From Streptomyces lincolnensis (GTDB lineage: Bacteria > Actinomycetota > Actinomycetes > Streptomycetales > Streptomycetaceae), in the NCBI RefSeq assembly GCF_021173675.1, contig NZ_JAIHON010000005.1:248001-312000 (forward strand): DNA of 64,000 bases. The letters run 5' to 3'. The position numbers and the translations under genes are program-made. The notes under the pieces are model-generated. The model saw nothing but the letters and a program-made list of their open reading frames with translations. It had not been told where the DNA came from and ran no database searches. Within the stretch, counting starts at the first letter, position 1. The number at the start of each line of letters is the position of its first letter. This document shows positions 51,363 to 60,261 of this stretch, piece by piece.

Positions 51363-51472
51363 TGGTTTGGACACGGGGATCGGATGACGTGGGCAGTTGG
51401 GGACGCGTAACCTCGTCGGAGGCCGCCACGCGGCCCGAACGAGGGGAGGAGGGGGGCCAGCTGAGAGAACGT

Positions 51473-52006
51473 ATGGCCCGGCACATCTCGGCAGCGCGCA
51501 GGAAGAAGGAGATGCGCCGACTCGCCGGCCTGCTCATCGCTCCCGTCCGGGTCTCCGTCCCCACGGACCCCGAGGCGCTGTTCGACGCGCTCGTGGACTC
51601 CGTCAGCCGGTGGCGGGGGCGCGAGGTCGTGGTACGCCGGGAGGTGTTCCCGCCGCACACCGCGAGCGGACTGTGGCTGGAGGGCGACACCCAGGACATC
51701 GTCGTCGTGGACAAGCGGGCCGCCGTCTGGCACCAGATCGTGATCTTCTGCCACGAGGTGTGGCACATGCACCAACTCTCCCTGGATCCCGCCCCGTCCG
51801 CCGCCGACGGCCGTCCCCGGCCGGTGGCCGCGCGCACCGACTTCTGCCTCGCCGACGAGCAGGAGGCCGACCGGTTCGGCATGCTGATGAGCGGGCGGCT
51901 GCGCCCCTGGCTGGAGATACCCCCGGACGCGATGCCGGGCGAGGGCGACCAGGATCTCGCCGGGCGCATCGGAGCCGCCCTCAACTACCGCGGGGAGCGC
52001 GGATGA
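51473..52006 (+). CDS. ImmA/IrrE-like HExxH metallopeptidase-domain protein
   Basis: A 177-residue cytoplasmic protein with a zinc-peptidase signature, FCHEVWHMHQL (HExxH), and a downstream Glu-rich ADEQEADRFGMLM helix that could give the third ligand. The N-terminus (HISAARRKKEMRRLAGLL) is basic. ImmA/IrrE peptidases cleave repressors; no repressor gene is adjacent here. I prefer ATG at 51473 over the ATG at 51362, which lies in the -35 of the divergent operon. It overlaps the next gene's start (ATGA at 52003). Confidence 0.8.
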   Translation: MARHISAARRKKEMRRLAGLLIAPVRVSVPTDPEALFDALVDSVSRWRGREVVVRREVFPPHTASGLWLEGDTQDIVVVDKRAAVWHQIVIFCHEVWHMHQLSLDPAPSAADGRPRPVAARTDFCLADEQEADRFGMLMSGRLRPWLEIPPDAMPGEGDQDLAGRIGAALNYRGERG

Positions 52007-53193
52007 GCGGCCTGATCAACTACATCAGCTGCGGCCTGCTCTGGCTGGGCGTCCTGGTCAAGGCCCCCGACCTGATACGCCACCGCCGCGACCCCTACCT
52101 CCGGGCGATCTGCGCCGTCCTGGCCCTGGCGGGCCTGTGCTTCTTCCTCGGCGCCGAGCCGACCGTCGCCGCCGTCAACCACCTCAGCGGCATCCCCAAC
52201 CTGGCCGCGCCGCTGACCTACGCGTCGATCACCGCGTACAGCGCCGCCTCCCAGATCCTGATCGTCTACTGGCGCGGCGGCCCCCACGTCCACCGCACCA
52301 CCCGCCGCTGGATCGCCGCATACGCCATCCTCCTGCTCGGCATCGCCGTCACCTTCGCGCTGGGCGACGCGCCCGTGGAGCGCCGCACCGACCTGGACAC
52401 CTACTACGCCACCACGCCGTACATCGCCGAGATGATCGTGCTGTACCTGCTCGGCCACCTCGCCGCGGTCAGCGTCACCGCCTGGTCCTCGCTGCGCTGG
52501 GCCCGCGAGGTGAAGAGCCGCCGGCTGCGCACCGGCCTCCTGGTGCTCGGCGCCGGCACGCTGTGCGGCGCCGGGTACAGCCTGTCCAAGCTGGCGGCCG
52601 TGATCGCCCGCTGGTGCGGCCAGGACTGGTCCGGGCTCGGGACGACCTTCTCCCCGGCGGCGGCCGGACTGGGCGCCGTCCTGACGGTCGTAGGCATTCT
52701 CATCCCCCTGATCGGCACCCGGCTGGCCGAATGGCGCCAGGCGCAACGGGACTTCGCCCGCCTGGAACCCCTCGAACGGGAACTGGACGAACTCCTCACC
52801 CGCCGCGCCCTCCGACTGCCCCGCCCCCGCTGGGCCTCCCCCGCCACCCGGCTGGTGTGGCGCCGGACCAGCATTCACAACGCGCTGGGCAGCCTGGACG
52901 CCTTCCTCGACCGCGACCTGTACGACCGTGTCCTGGACGGCGAGAGACGCACAACCCCCGCCCCCGCCCCCGAGCAGGCGGAGGCGACGGCCTGGGCCGT
53001 AGCCATAGCAACGGCCGTCCGGGAGGAACACGACCGGGACAGCCCCCTGATCGCACCCCCGACGGCCGACGGATTCGGCGAACCCCCCACCCCCGCCGCC
53101 CTCCTGGCCATCGCGGACGCCCTGGCCGCCCCCTCCCCGCTCGTCGCGGCCGCCCGGCTGCACCCCGGTACGACCACGACGGGCACGGCGTGA
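52003..53193 (+). CDS. MAB_1171c-like membrane protein, first paralogue
   Basis: A 396-residue protein with about seven hydrophobic helices in residues 1-235 (NYISCGLLWLGVLV, AICAVLALAGLCFFLG, WIAAYAILLLGIAVTFALG, MIVLYLLGHLAAVSV, LLVLGAGTLCGAGYSL, AGLGAVLTVVGILIPLIG) and a polar C-terminal half. Its fold resembles the family annotated as MAB_1171c-like putative transporters; transport is unproven. The motif RTDLDTYYATTPYIAEMIVLYLLGHLAA is shared with the next gene. Its start overlaps the metallopeptidase stop. Confidence 0.8.
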   Translation: MSGLINYISCGLLWLGVLVKAPDLIRHRRDPYLRAICAVLALAGLCFFLGAEPTVAAVNHLSGIPNLAAPLTYASITAYSAASQILIVYWRGGPHVHRTTRRWIAAYAILLLGIAVTFALGDAPVERRTDLDTYYATTPYIAEMIVLYLLGHLAAVSVTAWSSLRWAREVKSRRLRTGLLVLGAGTLCGAGYSLSKLAAVIARWCGQDWSGLGTTFSPAAAGLGAVLTVVGILIPLIGTRLAEWRQAQRDFARLEPLERELDELLTRRALRLPRPRWASPATRLVWRRTSIHNALGSLDAFLDRDLYDRVLDGERRTTPAPAPEQAEATAWAVAIATAVREEHDRDSPLIAPPTADGFGEPPTPAALLAIADALAAPSPLVAAARLHPGTTTTGTA

Positions 53194-53254
53194 GCCCGGC
53201 ACCCGCGGCACCACCCCCCACCGCCGCACGATCGTCTGAACGGAGTCCCCGGCC

Positions 53255-54433
53255 ATGAGTCTCGTCGTGTATCTGGCGGCCGCGGTCTTCGGATCGGTGT
53301 GCTTCGTGATCTTCCGCAGCAGACCGCGCTCCGCCGTACCCAACCCGCTGACCGTGTCCACCTGCGCGGCGATCGTCCTGGGCTCCCTCACCTTCGTCTG
53401 CGCCGCGCCGGTCACCCTGGCGGCGGTCAACGACCTCACCGGCGTCCCCAACTTCGGCGCCCCGCTCACCTACGGCGTGCTCACCGCGTACAGCTGCTCC
53501 TTACTCATCCTCCTGATCCACTGGCGCGGCGGCTCCCCCGACCACATCCGACGCCTCGCCCTACGGGCGACCGCGGTCTACGCCGCCCTGATCGTCGCCA
53601 TCGTCACCCTCTTCGTCCTGGCCGACGCGGACACCGAACGCCTCTCGGACCTCGACACCTACTACGCCACGACGCCGTTCATGCGCGAGATGACCCTGCT
53701 CTACCTGCTCGGGCACACCGCGGCGATGGGCGCGATGTGCGTGGTCTGCGTCAAGTGGATCCGCGAGGTGACGGGCCTGCTGCGGGCGGGCCTGCGGCTG
53801 ATCCTCGCCGGCGCCCTGCTGGACGTGGTGGGCTTCCAGTTCACCAAGTACACGGCCGTGGTAGCCCGTTGGACGGGCCACGACCTCGACTTCCTCTCCA
53901 CCCAGGTGGCCCCGCCGATGGCCGCCCTGGCCGCGCTCACCTTCTCCCTCGGCTTCGTCCTGCCCCGCCTCCTGCCCGCCGTACGCGCCCACCGCGACGC
54001 CGTCGACGCCTACCGCAGCCTCGGCCCGCTCTGGTCCCGCATCCGGTTCGCCTCCACCGCCCCCGAACCCCCCAGCGTCCGCTGGCAGTTGCCGCAGGAC
54101 CGGCTGCGCTGGCGCGAAGTGGCCATCCACGACGCGCTGTTGACCCTCGCCCCCTACTTCGACGACCAGGTCCGCGAAAGCGCGCTGGACACGGCCCTGC
54201 GCGAGGGCCGCGACGCCCACGAGGCCCGCGTCACGGCGGAGGCGGCGATGGTGGCCGACGCGGCCCGCAGAGCCTCCCACCGCCTGCAGCCCGCGCCCGC
54301 CCCCAGCACCCACCGCCTCCACGCCACCGAGGTCTCCGGCACGGACGGCCTGCTGGAACTGGCACGCGCCCTCGACCGTTCGACGCGTGTGACCACCGTG
54401 CCCGAAGGCACGGTACGGGCGACACCTGGCTGA
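53255..54433 (+). CDS. MAB_1171c-like membrane protein, second paralogue
   Basis: A 392-residue membrane protein, paralogue of the preceding gene, with the same helices (SLVVYLAAAVFGSVCFVIF, ATAVYAALIVAIVTLFVLA, MTLLYLLGHTAAMGAMCVV) and the shared motif LSDLDTYYATTPFMREMTLLYLLGHTAAM. The two proteins may form a heterodimer. The C-terminal half (from residue about 240) is cytoplasmic and polar (LRWREVAIHDALLTLAPYFDDQVRES). A ribosome site precedes ATG at 53255. The FAD oxidoreductase gene starts 14 bases later. Confidence 0.8.
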   Translation: MSLVVYLAAAVFGSVCFVIFRSRPRSAVPNPLTVSTCAAIVLGSLTFVCAAPVTLAAVNDLTGVPNFGAPLTYGVLTAYSCSLLILLIHWRGGSPDHIRRLALRATAVYAALIVAIVTLFVLADADTERLSDLDTYYATTPFMREMTLLYLLGHTAAMGAMCVVCVKWIREVTGLLRAGLRLILAGALLDVVGFQFTKYTAVVARWTGHDLDFLSTQVAPPMAALAALTFSLGFVLPRLLPAVRAHRDAVDAYRSLGPLWSRIRFASTAPEPPSVRWQLPQDRLRWREVAIHDALLTLAPYFDDQVRESALDTALREGRDAHEARVTAEAAMVADAARRASHRLQPAPAPSTHRLHATEVSGTDGLLELARALDRSTRVTTVPEGTVRATPG

Positions 54434-54447
54434 ACACGAGGAGCTCC

Positions 54448-55875
54448 ATGACCCGGAGAGCTGTCGTCATCGGTGCCGGACTGGCCGGCATGCTGGCCGC
54501 GGCCGCACTGTCCGACGCGGCGGACGAGGTGATCGTCGTGGAACGCGACGACCTGCCCGACGGCCCCGAGCACCGCAGGGGACTCCCCCAGGGCCGCCAC
54601 GCCCACCTCCTCCTCGCCGGCGGCCTGACGGCAATGGAGGACCTCCTCCCCACCACAAGCCCCCGCCGCCTCCTCCTCGACGCCGGCGCCCACGAGATCT
54701 CCCTCGGCTCCGGCATGATCGGCCACACCTCCGAGGGCTGGTACCGCCGCTGGCGCCACGACGGCCCGACCATGCTCGCGTGCAGCCGGGCGCTGCTGGA
54801 CTGGGTGATCCGGGGTGCGGTCCTCGACCACACGAAGACGGAGATCCGCCGGGGTCAGGTCACGGGTCTCATGGGCACGGCGGACCGGGTGACGGGCGTC
54901 CGCTACATCCCTGCCACCCCCTCCGAGTCCGACTCCGACTCCGGTGAGATGGAACTCGACGCCACGTTCGTCGTGGACGCGGGCGGGCGGGGCTCACGCG
55001 TCACGCACTGGCTGGAGCACCTCGGCATCTCCGACATCCCCGAACGAACCGTGGACAGCGGCCTGGTCAACGCCACCCGCGTCTACCGCGTGCCCGAGGG
55101 CGCCGAACGCTTCCCGATGACCATCGTCTACGCCGACCCGTACTCCGGACGCCCCGGCCGCAGCGGCATGATCCTCCCCATCGAGGGCGGTCGCTGGATG
55201 GTCAGCCTCGCCGGAACCCGCGGCGGCGAACCCCCCGCCGACCCCGACGGCTTCCTCCGCTACACCCTCGCCCTGCCCGACCCCATCGTCGGCCGCCTCA
55301 TCTCCGGCGCCGAACCCCTCACCGACGTCCACCTCAGCCGCAGCACGCACAACGCCCGGCGCTACCTGGAGAAGGCCCGCGACTGGCCCGACGGCCTCGT
55401 CGTCCTCGGCGACGCGCTCGCCACGTTCAACCCCGTCTACGGCCAGGGCATGTCCGTCGCCGCGCTGGGGGCGCGTGTCCTGCGCGACGGGGTTCATGGC
55501 TTGGAGGGGCTCGCCTCTCCCGGCCTGGCGCGGCGCGTGCAGCGGGGGGCCGCGCGGTCCGTCGAGGCGGCCTGGGCGATGGCCGTCGGGCAGGACGTCT
55601 GGTACCCCGACACCCGGGGCGGCCGTCCCACCGCGGCCGATCGCCTCGTCACCCGCTACTCACGGCGCCTGAACAAGGCTGCGACCGGTTCCTATCCCGC
55701 CGCGGCGGCCCTCTGGGACGTCAGCAGCCTCGTCTCCGGGCCCGAGCGGTTGCTCCACCCCACCACGCTTCTGGCTGTCGCCAACGGGGCGCTGTTGCCT
55801 CCCCTGTCCGAGCCTCCGCTGAGTGGTGCGGAGCGGGAGGTCTTGCGGGGGTTGGATCGTACGGCGACTGGTTGA
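54448..55875 (+). CDS. FAD-dependent monooxygenase/oxidoreductase
   Basis: A 475-residue flavoprotein of the p-hydroxybenzoate-hydroxylase-like superfamily. Visible are the N-terminal dinucleotide motif VIGAGLAGMLAAAAL, the acidic end of the second strand (VIVVERDDLPDGPEHRRGLPQGRHAHLLL), and the DG-type motif DGLVVLGDALATFNPVYGQGM late in the chain. The RHAHLLL segment near the N-terminus is typical of ring hydroxylases and geranylgeranyl reductases. ATG at 54448 has CGAGGAGC upstream. It ends the cassette with the metallopeptidase and membrane proteins. Substrate unknown; a lipid or natural-product role is possible. Confidence 0.82.
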   Translation: MTRRAVVIGAGLAGMLAAAALSDAADEVIVVERDDLPDGPEHRRGLPQGRHAHLLLAGGLTAMEDLLPTTSPRRLLLDAGAHEISLGSGMIGHTSEGWYRRWRHDGPTMLACSRALLDWVIRGAVLDHTKTEIRRGQVTGLMGTADRVTGVRYIPATPSESDSDSGEMELDATFVVDAGGRGSRVTHWLEHLGISDIPERTVDSGLVNATRVYRVPEGAERFPMTIVYADPYSGRPGRSGMILPIEGGRWMVSLAGTRGGEPPADPDGFLRYTLALPDPIVGRLISGAEPLTDVHLSRSTHNARRYLEKARDWPDGLVVLGDALATFNPVYGQGMSVAALGARVLRDGVHGLEGLASPGLARRVQRGAARSVEAAWAMAVGQDVWYPDTRGGRPTAADRLVTRYSRRLNKAATGSYPAAAALWDVSSLVSGPERLLHPTTLLAVANGALLPPLSEPPLSGAEREVLRGLDRTATG

Positions 55876-56110
55876 GGTCGCGGGGCGGGTGCGGGTGCGT
55901 GGGGGCAGATCGCGCAGTTCCCCGCGCCCCTTAGGTCGGTGCGGTTGCCGTGCGCCTATCGGGGTGCCTCGTGAGGTCGTAGGGCGGCTGCGGGTGCGTC
56001 GTGGCTGGTCGCGCAGTTCCCCGCGCCCCTGAGGTGGGTGCCGCGGAAGGTCGTAGAGCGTCTACAGGCCCGTCGTGGCTGGTCGCGCAGTTCCCCGCGC
56101 CCCTGGGTGA
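55876..56110. repeat. Three degenerate tandem copies of the intergenic repeat after the FAD gene
   Basis: The core CGCGCAGTTCCCCGCGCCCC is at 55911-55930, 56010-56029 and 56084-56103. Each is preceded by a GGTCGTAGGGCGGCTGCGGGTGCGTCGTGGCTGGT-like segment, giving units of about 100 and 74 bases. The rest of this gap to 56334 contains no recognised gene. Confidence 0.85.
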
Positions 56111-56334
56111 GGACAGGCGCCCGGTGATGACGCAGCCGCCCGCGGCGGTGAGGGGACGGGGCGGGGGGTGTCCGCCCGCAGCGGCCGGCGTCCGACACGC
56201 AGAGCCTCTTGCCGGAACAGTTCCGCCGGACCGAGGACGGAGACCCCCCGACCCGGCCCCGACCCACCCACCGGAGAGGGGGCGCTACGCGCACCCCCAC
56301 CGGAGCCGCACAGCGCGCCGCAGGCATTCGCGGA
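56111..56334. other. Gene-free GC-rich gap before the lactonase gene
   Basis: The bases between the repeat array and the SMP-30 3' end hold no frame with coding character and no clear hairpin or motif that I can see. Confidence 0.6.
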
Positions 56335-57186
56335 TCAGCCCGCGAAGGCCGGCTGGGGCAGTCCCTTGCCGGCGTTCGGGACGACCAGGAGGGAGCCGGC
56401 CGTCGGGTGGGGGGAGGAGAGGCCCGTGCGGGCCGTGGTGATGTAGAGGTCGGTGAGGTCGGAGCCGCCGAAGGCGCAGGCCGTGACGCGGGGGGTCGGG
56501 AGCGGAATGACACGGTCGAGGCCGCCGTCGGGGGTGTAGCGGCGGACGGCGGAGCCGTCCCAGAGGGCCACCCAGACACACCCGTCGGCGTCGACGGTCA
56601 AGCCGTCGGGGAAACCCGCGCCGTCCTCCAGAGACACGAAGGGCCGCCGGTTCACGACCCACCCGTCCACGAAGTCGAAGACGTCGACACGCCGCGTCGG
56701 GGAGTCGACGTAGTACATCAACCGCCCGTCAGGGCTCCACCCGGTGCCGTTGCTCACCGCCACGTCGGAGAGGACGACCTCGACGGCACCGTCACCGGTG
56801 AGACGGGACAGGGTTCCACCCCCCGGCGCCTCGTCGTAGCGCATGGTGCCGGCCCAGAGAGAACCATCGGGGGCGACGGCCGCGTCGTTGGCGCGGCGAC
56901 CGGCCACCGGCTCACGGTGCAGCCACCGGAACGTGTCATCGGGATCGACCAGCCCCACCCCGTCCCGCAGATTGAGGACCAGCCCCCCACCCACCCGAGG
57001 CTTCACCGCCCCGACGTGCTGCTCGGTCGTACGGGAGGTACGACGCCCGGACACCGGGTCGTACGTGAACACCCGGGACCCCAGGATGTCGATCCAGATC
57101 AGCCGCCCGGCGGCGGCATCCCACGTCGGCCCCTCCCCGAGCGTCGCCTCCGCCCGAACGGCCACTTCATACGCGTACGCCGTCAT
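56335..57186 (-). CDS. SMP-30/gluconolactonase/LRE family sugar lactonase
   Basis: A 283-residue six-bladed beta-propeller that hydrolyses sugar lactones to aldonic acids. Family segments are RAEATLGEGPTWDAAAGRLIWIDI (metal-site Glu in LGEGP), NDAAVAPDGSLWAGTM (Asn and Asp), and VSNGTGWSPDGRLMYYVDSPTRRV. No signal peptide. ATG at 57186 overlaps the IclR stop (ATGA), so the two are coupled. It would make the sugar acid used by the dehydratase at 20381. Which sugar (arabinose, galactose or glucose) is not shown. Confidence 0.9.
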   Translation of the reverse strand: MTAYAYEVAVRAEATLGEGPTWDAAAGRLIWIDILGSRVFTYDPVSGRRTSRTTEQHVGAVKPRVGGGLVLNLRDGVGLVDPDDTFRWLHREPVAGRRANDAAVAPDGSLWAGTMRYDEAPGGGTLSRLTGDGAVEVVLSDVAVSNGTGWSPDGRLMYYVDSPTRRVDVFDFVDGWVVNRRPFVSLEDGAGFPDGLTVDADGCVWVALWDGSAVRRYTPDGGLDRVIPLPTPRVTACAFGGSDLTDLYITTARTGLSSPHPTAGSLLVVPNAGKGLPQPAFAG

Positions 57187-57956
57187 CCCACACTCCGATA
57201 CCCGAGCCGCTCGGACAGCTCCGCCGCCCCCTTGACGGCGAGCTGCTCCAGCTCCACCCGCCGCTCGTCGCTCCACCGGATCATCGGCACGGAGATGGAC
57301 ATCGCGGCGACGACCCGCCCCGTGCGATCACGCACGGGCGCGGCCACACAGGACACATCGGGATTGGACTCGCGGCTCTCCACGGCGAGCCCCCGCTGAC
57401 GGATCTCGGCGAGGGCCTCGCGCAGCGCCCCGGGTTCGGTGATGCTGTTGGGCGTCATCGCGATGAGGTCCGCGTCGTCCGGGATCCGCGCGCCGAGCTC
57501 GGAGTCGGGGAGGGAGGCCAGCAGCATCTTCCCGACGGAGGTGCAGTGGGCGGGCAGCCGCCGCCCCGCCGCGGAGACCATGCGCACGGCGTGCGTGGAG
57601 TCGACCTTGGCGATGTAGATGACGTCGGTGCCTTCGAGGATCGCGACGTGCACGGTCTCGTCGCAGGTCTCGGCGACGGACCGGGCGACCTGCTGCCCCT
57701 CCGCGGCCAGGTCGAGCTGCTCGGCGTACCGGCTGCCGAGCTGGTAGGGGCGGACCCCGAGCCGGTAGCGTCCGGGCTGACCCGGCACCGGGACGATGTA
57801 CGACCGGGCGGAGAGCGTGGTCACCAGCTCGTGCACGGTGGTGCGCGGCAGCTGGAGCCGACGCACGATGTCGGGGGCGGAGAGCGTCCCGTCCCCGTCG
57901 AGGAAGAGCTCAAGAATGTCGAGAGCCCGGGTCACCGCAGGTACAAGACGTCCCAC
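57183..57956 (-). CDS. IclR-family transcriptional regulator
   Basis: A 257-residue winged-helix regulator. HTH: VTRALDILELFLDGDGTLSAPDIVRRLQLPRTTVHELVTTL. The C-terminal effector domain has the family Cys-His-containing segment MVSAAGRRLPAHCTSVGKMLLASL and DVSCVAAPVRDRTGRVVAAMSISVP. It likely senses a sugar or sugar acid and represses its own operon (with the SMP-30 lactonase) through sites at 57991-58017. Similar sites precede the dehydratase at 20381. Confidence 0.92.
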   Translation of the reverse strand: MGRLVPAVTRALDILELFLDGDGTLSAPDIVRRLQLPRTTVHELVTTLSARSYIVPVPGQPGRYRLGVRPYQLGSRYAEQLDLAAEGQQVARSVAETCDETVHVAILEGTDVIYIAKVDSTHAVRMVSAAGRRLPAHCTSVGKMLLASLPDSELGARIPDDADLIAMTPNSITEPGALREALAEIRQRGLAVESRESNPDVSCVAAPVRDRTGRVVAAMSISVPMIRWSDERRVELEQLAVKGAAELSERLGYRSVG

Positions 57957-57990
57957 GACCGGCCCCCTCCCTTGCGACTAAGGCGTCTGC

Positions 57991-58019
57991 GTTCGAAACT
58001 CCGGCGTTCGAAATTTCAA
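57991..58019 (-). promoter_or_regulatory. IclR autoregulation sites: two GTTCGAAA copies and CGAAATTTC
   Basis: GTTCGAAA is at 57991-57998 and 58006-58013, and CGAAATTTC at 58009-58017. They overlap a TTGAAA -35-like hexamer (58019-58014, minus strand). Compare TTTCGAAC at 20310 and 20329. Confidence 0.55.
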
Positions 58020-58167
58020 CAGACGATCGGCATGACGAACACAGGCTAGCCACAGACCGTTTGCCCGGGCAATGGCCGGACGACGTCACTTCCACCCCAT
58101 CCGTACAACCTTTTCTCACGACCTTGGTCTTACTCGTGAAGAAATCGTGACGGCGACGGAGTGGTTG

Positions 58168-60132
58168 ATGAAGCGGGATTCCCTTGAACCGCGTCGGGCG
58201 CGCCTGAGACATGGCGCGGCGGCGGTCGCGCTCACGGCGACACTGGGCGCCGGCGGCTGGATAGCGATGCCGGCAGCGGCAGCGGGCAACGCGGCAGCAG
58301 GCAACGCGGCAGCAGGCAACGCGGCGGCGACCGGGACGGCAGCGGGCACCGCCGCGGCGGCCACCCCGGCGACGGGCAAGGCGTGCGAGCCCACCACGGG
58401 CTTCACCGGCTGCCGCCTCTACGACTTCACCGGCGACAAAGCGAGCTTCCAGGTCCCGTCCGGCGTGAACGCGCTGGACGTGCGGGCGTGGGGCCAGGGC
58501 GGCTGGGGCAGCAGCATGGCGAGCGGCGGCGCGGGCGGATACAGCGCGGGCACGCTGAAGGCCACGCCCGGCGAGACGCTGTCGGTCGCGGTGGGCGGGT
58601 ACTACTCCGGCAAGGCGTTCGGCGACGCGCTGGGCGGCGCCGACGGGGGCGGCTGGGCCGAGCCCGGCGGCAACAGCACGGCCGTCCGCGCGGCCGACGG
58701 CAAGGCGCTGCTGATCGCGGGCGGCGGAGGCGGCGCCGGCGGCATCGTGATGGGCCACGGCTACGGCGGTGCCGCGGGCGGCGACAAGGGCCAGGACGGC
58801 TCCGAGCCGGCCGCCGGAGGCAAGGGCGCCGACAAGGGCAAGGGCGGCGCGGCGACCGGCAACGGCGCGGCGGGAGCCGACGCGGGCGCGGCCGGGGCCC
58901 GCGGCGGTGCCGGCGGCAAGGGCAGTTCCGGCGGTGGCGGCGGCGGTGCCGGTTACGCGGGCGGCGGCGGTGGCGCGGGCACGGACGACCCGAAGGCGCA
59001 GGGCAGCGGCAGCGGCGGAGGCGGCACGAGCTACGCCGACCCGGACCGGGTGACCGGTGCCCGCGTGGAGGGCGGCGACCGCGCGACGCCGCCCGCGAAG
59101 GACGACCCGTTCTGGTCGAAGGGCTGGGAGCCGGAGACCGAGGGGATCGCCGAGGGCGGCAACAACCTCATCGGCGGCAACGGCCGGGTGGTGATCCAGT
59201 GGAAGGGCGCCGTCGCGCCCGCCGGGCTGAGCGCCGCCACCCCCGCGGAGCAGTCCGTGGAGCCGGGGTACGAGGTGCCGCCGTTCGCCGCGATCGTCCG
59301 GGACAAGGACGGCAAGCCGGTCGAGGGCGTCTCGGTGAAGTTCGCGATCGAGGACCCGGCCAAGTTCGGCCTGTACTTCGGCGACTACGACACCGCCAAG
59401 TCCGTCGTGCTGTCGAGTGACGCCCAGGGCCGTGTGCAGACGCCGATCATCTACACCTCCAGCACGCAGAAGGGCGACTTCAGCGTCAAGGCGACGGCAC
59501 CGGGCGGCCTGTCCACCGACTTCACCGTGCACATCAAGAACCTGGCGAACGAGGTGAAGGTCGTCGCGGGTGACCAGCAGCAGGCCGAGCCGGGCGAGCC
59601 GTTCGCCGAGGCGCTCGAGGTCCTGGTGACCGACGGCGGCAAGCCGGCCGCCGGCGCGAAGGTGAACTACCTGGTACAGGGCGACAGCTGGAACGGCCCC
59701 ACGTTCGGGGGCAAGGCGGTCGGCGTCCAGGCGACGGCCGACGACGAGGGCAAGGCGGTCTCACGCGAGCTGGTGGCCGGTGACGAGCTCGGCACGTACA
59801 CCGTCACCGCGACGGTCGGGGGCGGCGCGTCCGCCACGTTCACCGTCGAGGTGGTCGAGAAGGTCGAGTCCGACCCGTCGGGCTCGCCGTCCCCCTCACC
59901 CAGCACGTCCGACCCCGCTGATGACGGTACGGCCGGCACGGGCGGTTCGGACAACGGCGGTACAAGCGGCGGCAACGACAACTCCCCGCAGCTCACCTCC
60001 GGCGGCCTGGCCGGCACCGGAGCGGGCGGCATCGGCCTGATCGCGGGCGCGGCGGCGTTCCTCGCCGCCCTCGGCTTCGCGGCGATGCGCTTCTCTCCGA
60101 GGCTGCGGGCGCGGTTGCAGAACCGGGGCTGA
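58168..60132 (+). CDS. Gly-rich cell-wall protein with Ig-like repeats and a LAXTG sortase signal
   Basis: A 654-residue exported protein. Signal peptide with LRHGAAAVALTATLGAGGWIAMPAAAAG; then a 15-base DNA tandem (58285-58329) encoding GNAAA repeats; residues about 75-330 Gly-rich (GGSSGGGGGGAGYAGGGGGAG); about residues 350-600 two invasin/Ig-like domains (VEPGYEVPPFAAIVRDKDGKPVEGVSVKFAI, AEPGEPFAEALEVLVTDGGKPAAGAKVNYLV). The end has LAGTG (60007-60021), a hydrophobic helix and an Arg-rich tail, the sorting signal for sortase E in Streptomyces. It is presumably linked to peptidoglycan. Function unknown; possibly adhesin-like. Confidence 0.85.
   Translation: MKRDSLEPRRARLRHGAAAVALTATLGAGGWIAMPAAAAGNAAAGNAAAGNAAATGTAAGTAAAATPATGKACEPTTGFTGCRLYDFTGDKASFQVPSGVNALDVRAWGQGGWGSSMASGGAGGYSAGTLKATPGETLSVAVGGYYSGKAFGDALGGADGGGWAEPGGNSTAVRAADGKALLIAGGGGGAGGIVMGHGYGGAAGGDKGQDGSEPAAGGKGADKGKGGAATGNGAAGADAGAAGARGGAGGKGSSGGGGGGAGYAGGGGGAGTDDPKAQGSGSGGGGTSYADPDRVTGARVEGGDRATPPAKDDPFWSKGWEPETEGIAEGGNNLIGGNGRVVIQWKGAVAPAGLSAATPAEQSVEPGYEVPPFAAIVRDKDGKPVEGVSVKFAIEDPAKFGLYFGDYDTAKSVVLSSDAQGRVQTPIIYTSSTQKGDFSVKATAPGGLSTDFTVHIKNLANEVKVVAGDQQQAEPGEPFAEALEVLVTDGGKPAAGAKVNYLVQGDSWNGPTFGGKAVGVQATADDEGKAVSRELVAGDELGTYTVTATVGGGASATFTVEVVEKVESDPSGSPSPSPSTSDPADDGTAGTGGSDNGGTSGGNDNSPQLTSGGLAGTGAGGIGLIAGAAAFLAALGFAAMRFSPRLRARLQNRG
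58285..58329 (+). repeat. Three tandem 15-base repeats inside the cell-wall protein gene
   Basis: GGCAACGCGGCAGCA occurs three times (58285, 58300, 58315; the third differs at one or two bases). It encodes the GNAAA repeats after the signal peptide and could vary in number between strains. Confidence 0.8.
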
Positions 60133-60261
60133 TGGTCTGACCGGATCGACCCACGAACCGGGTTGATCACACAGCGGATTGATCCACAACCGGATCTGAC
60201 CCACCCACCGGGGTGCGAGGCACACAACGCCTCGCACCCCAGCAGTCGTCTCACCCCCGCC

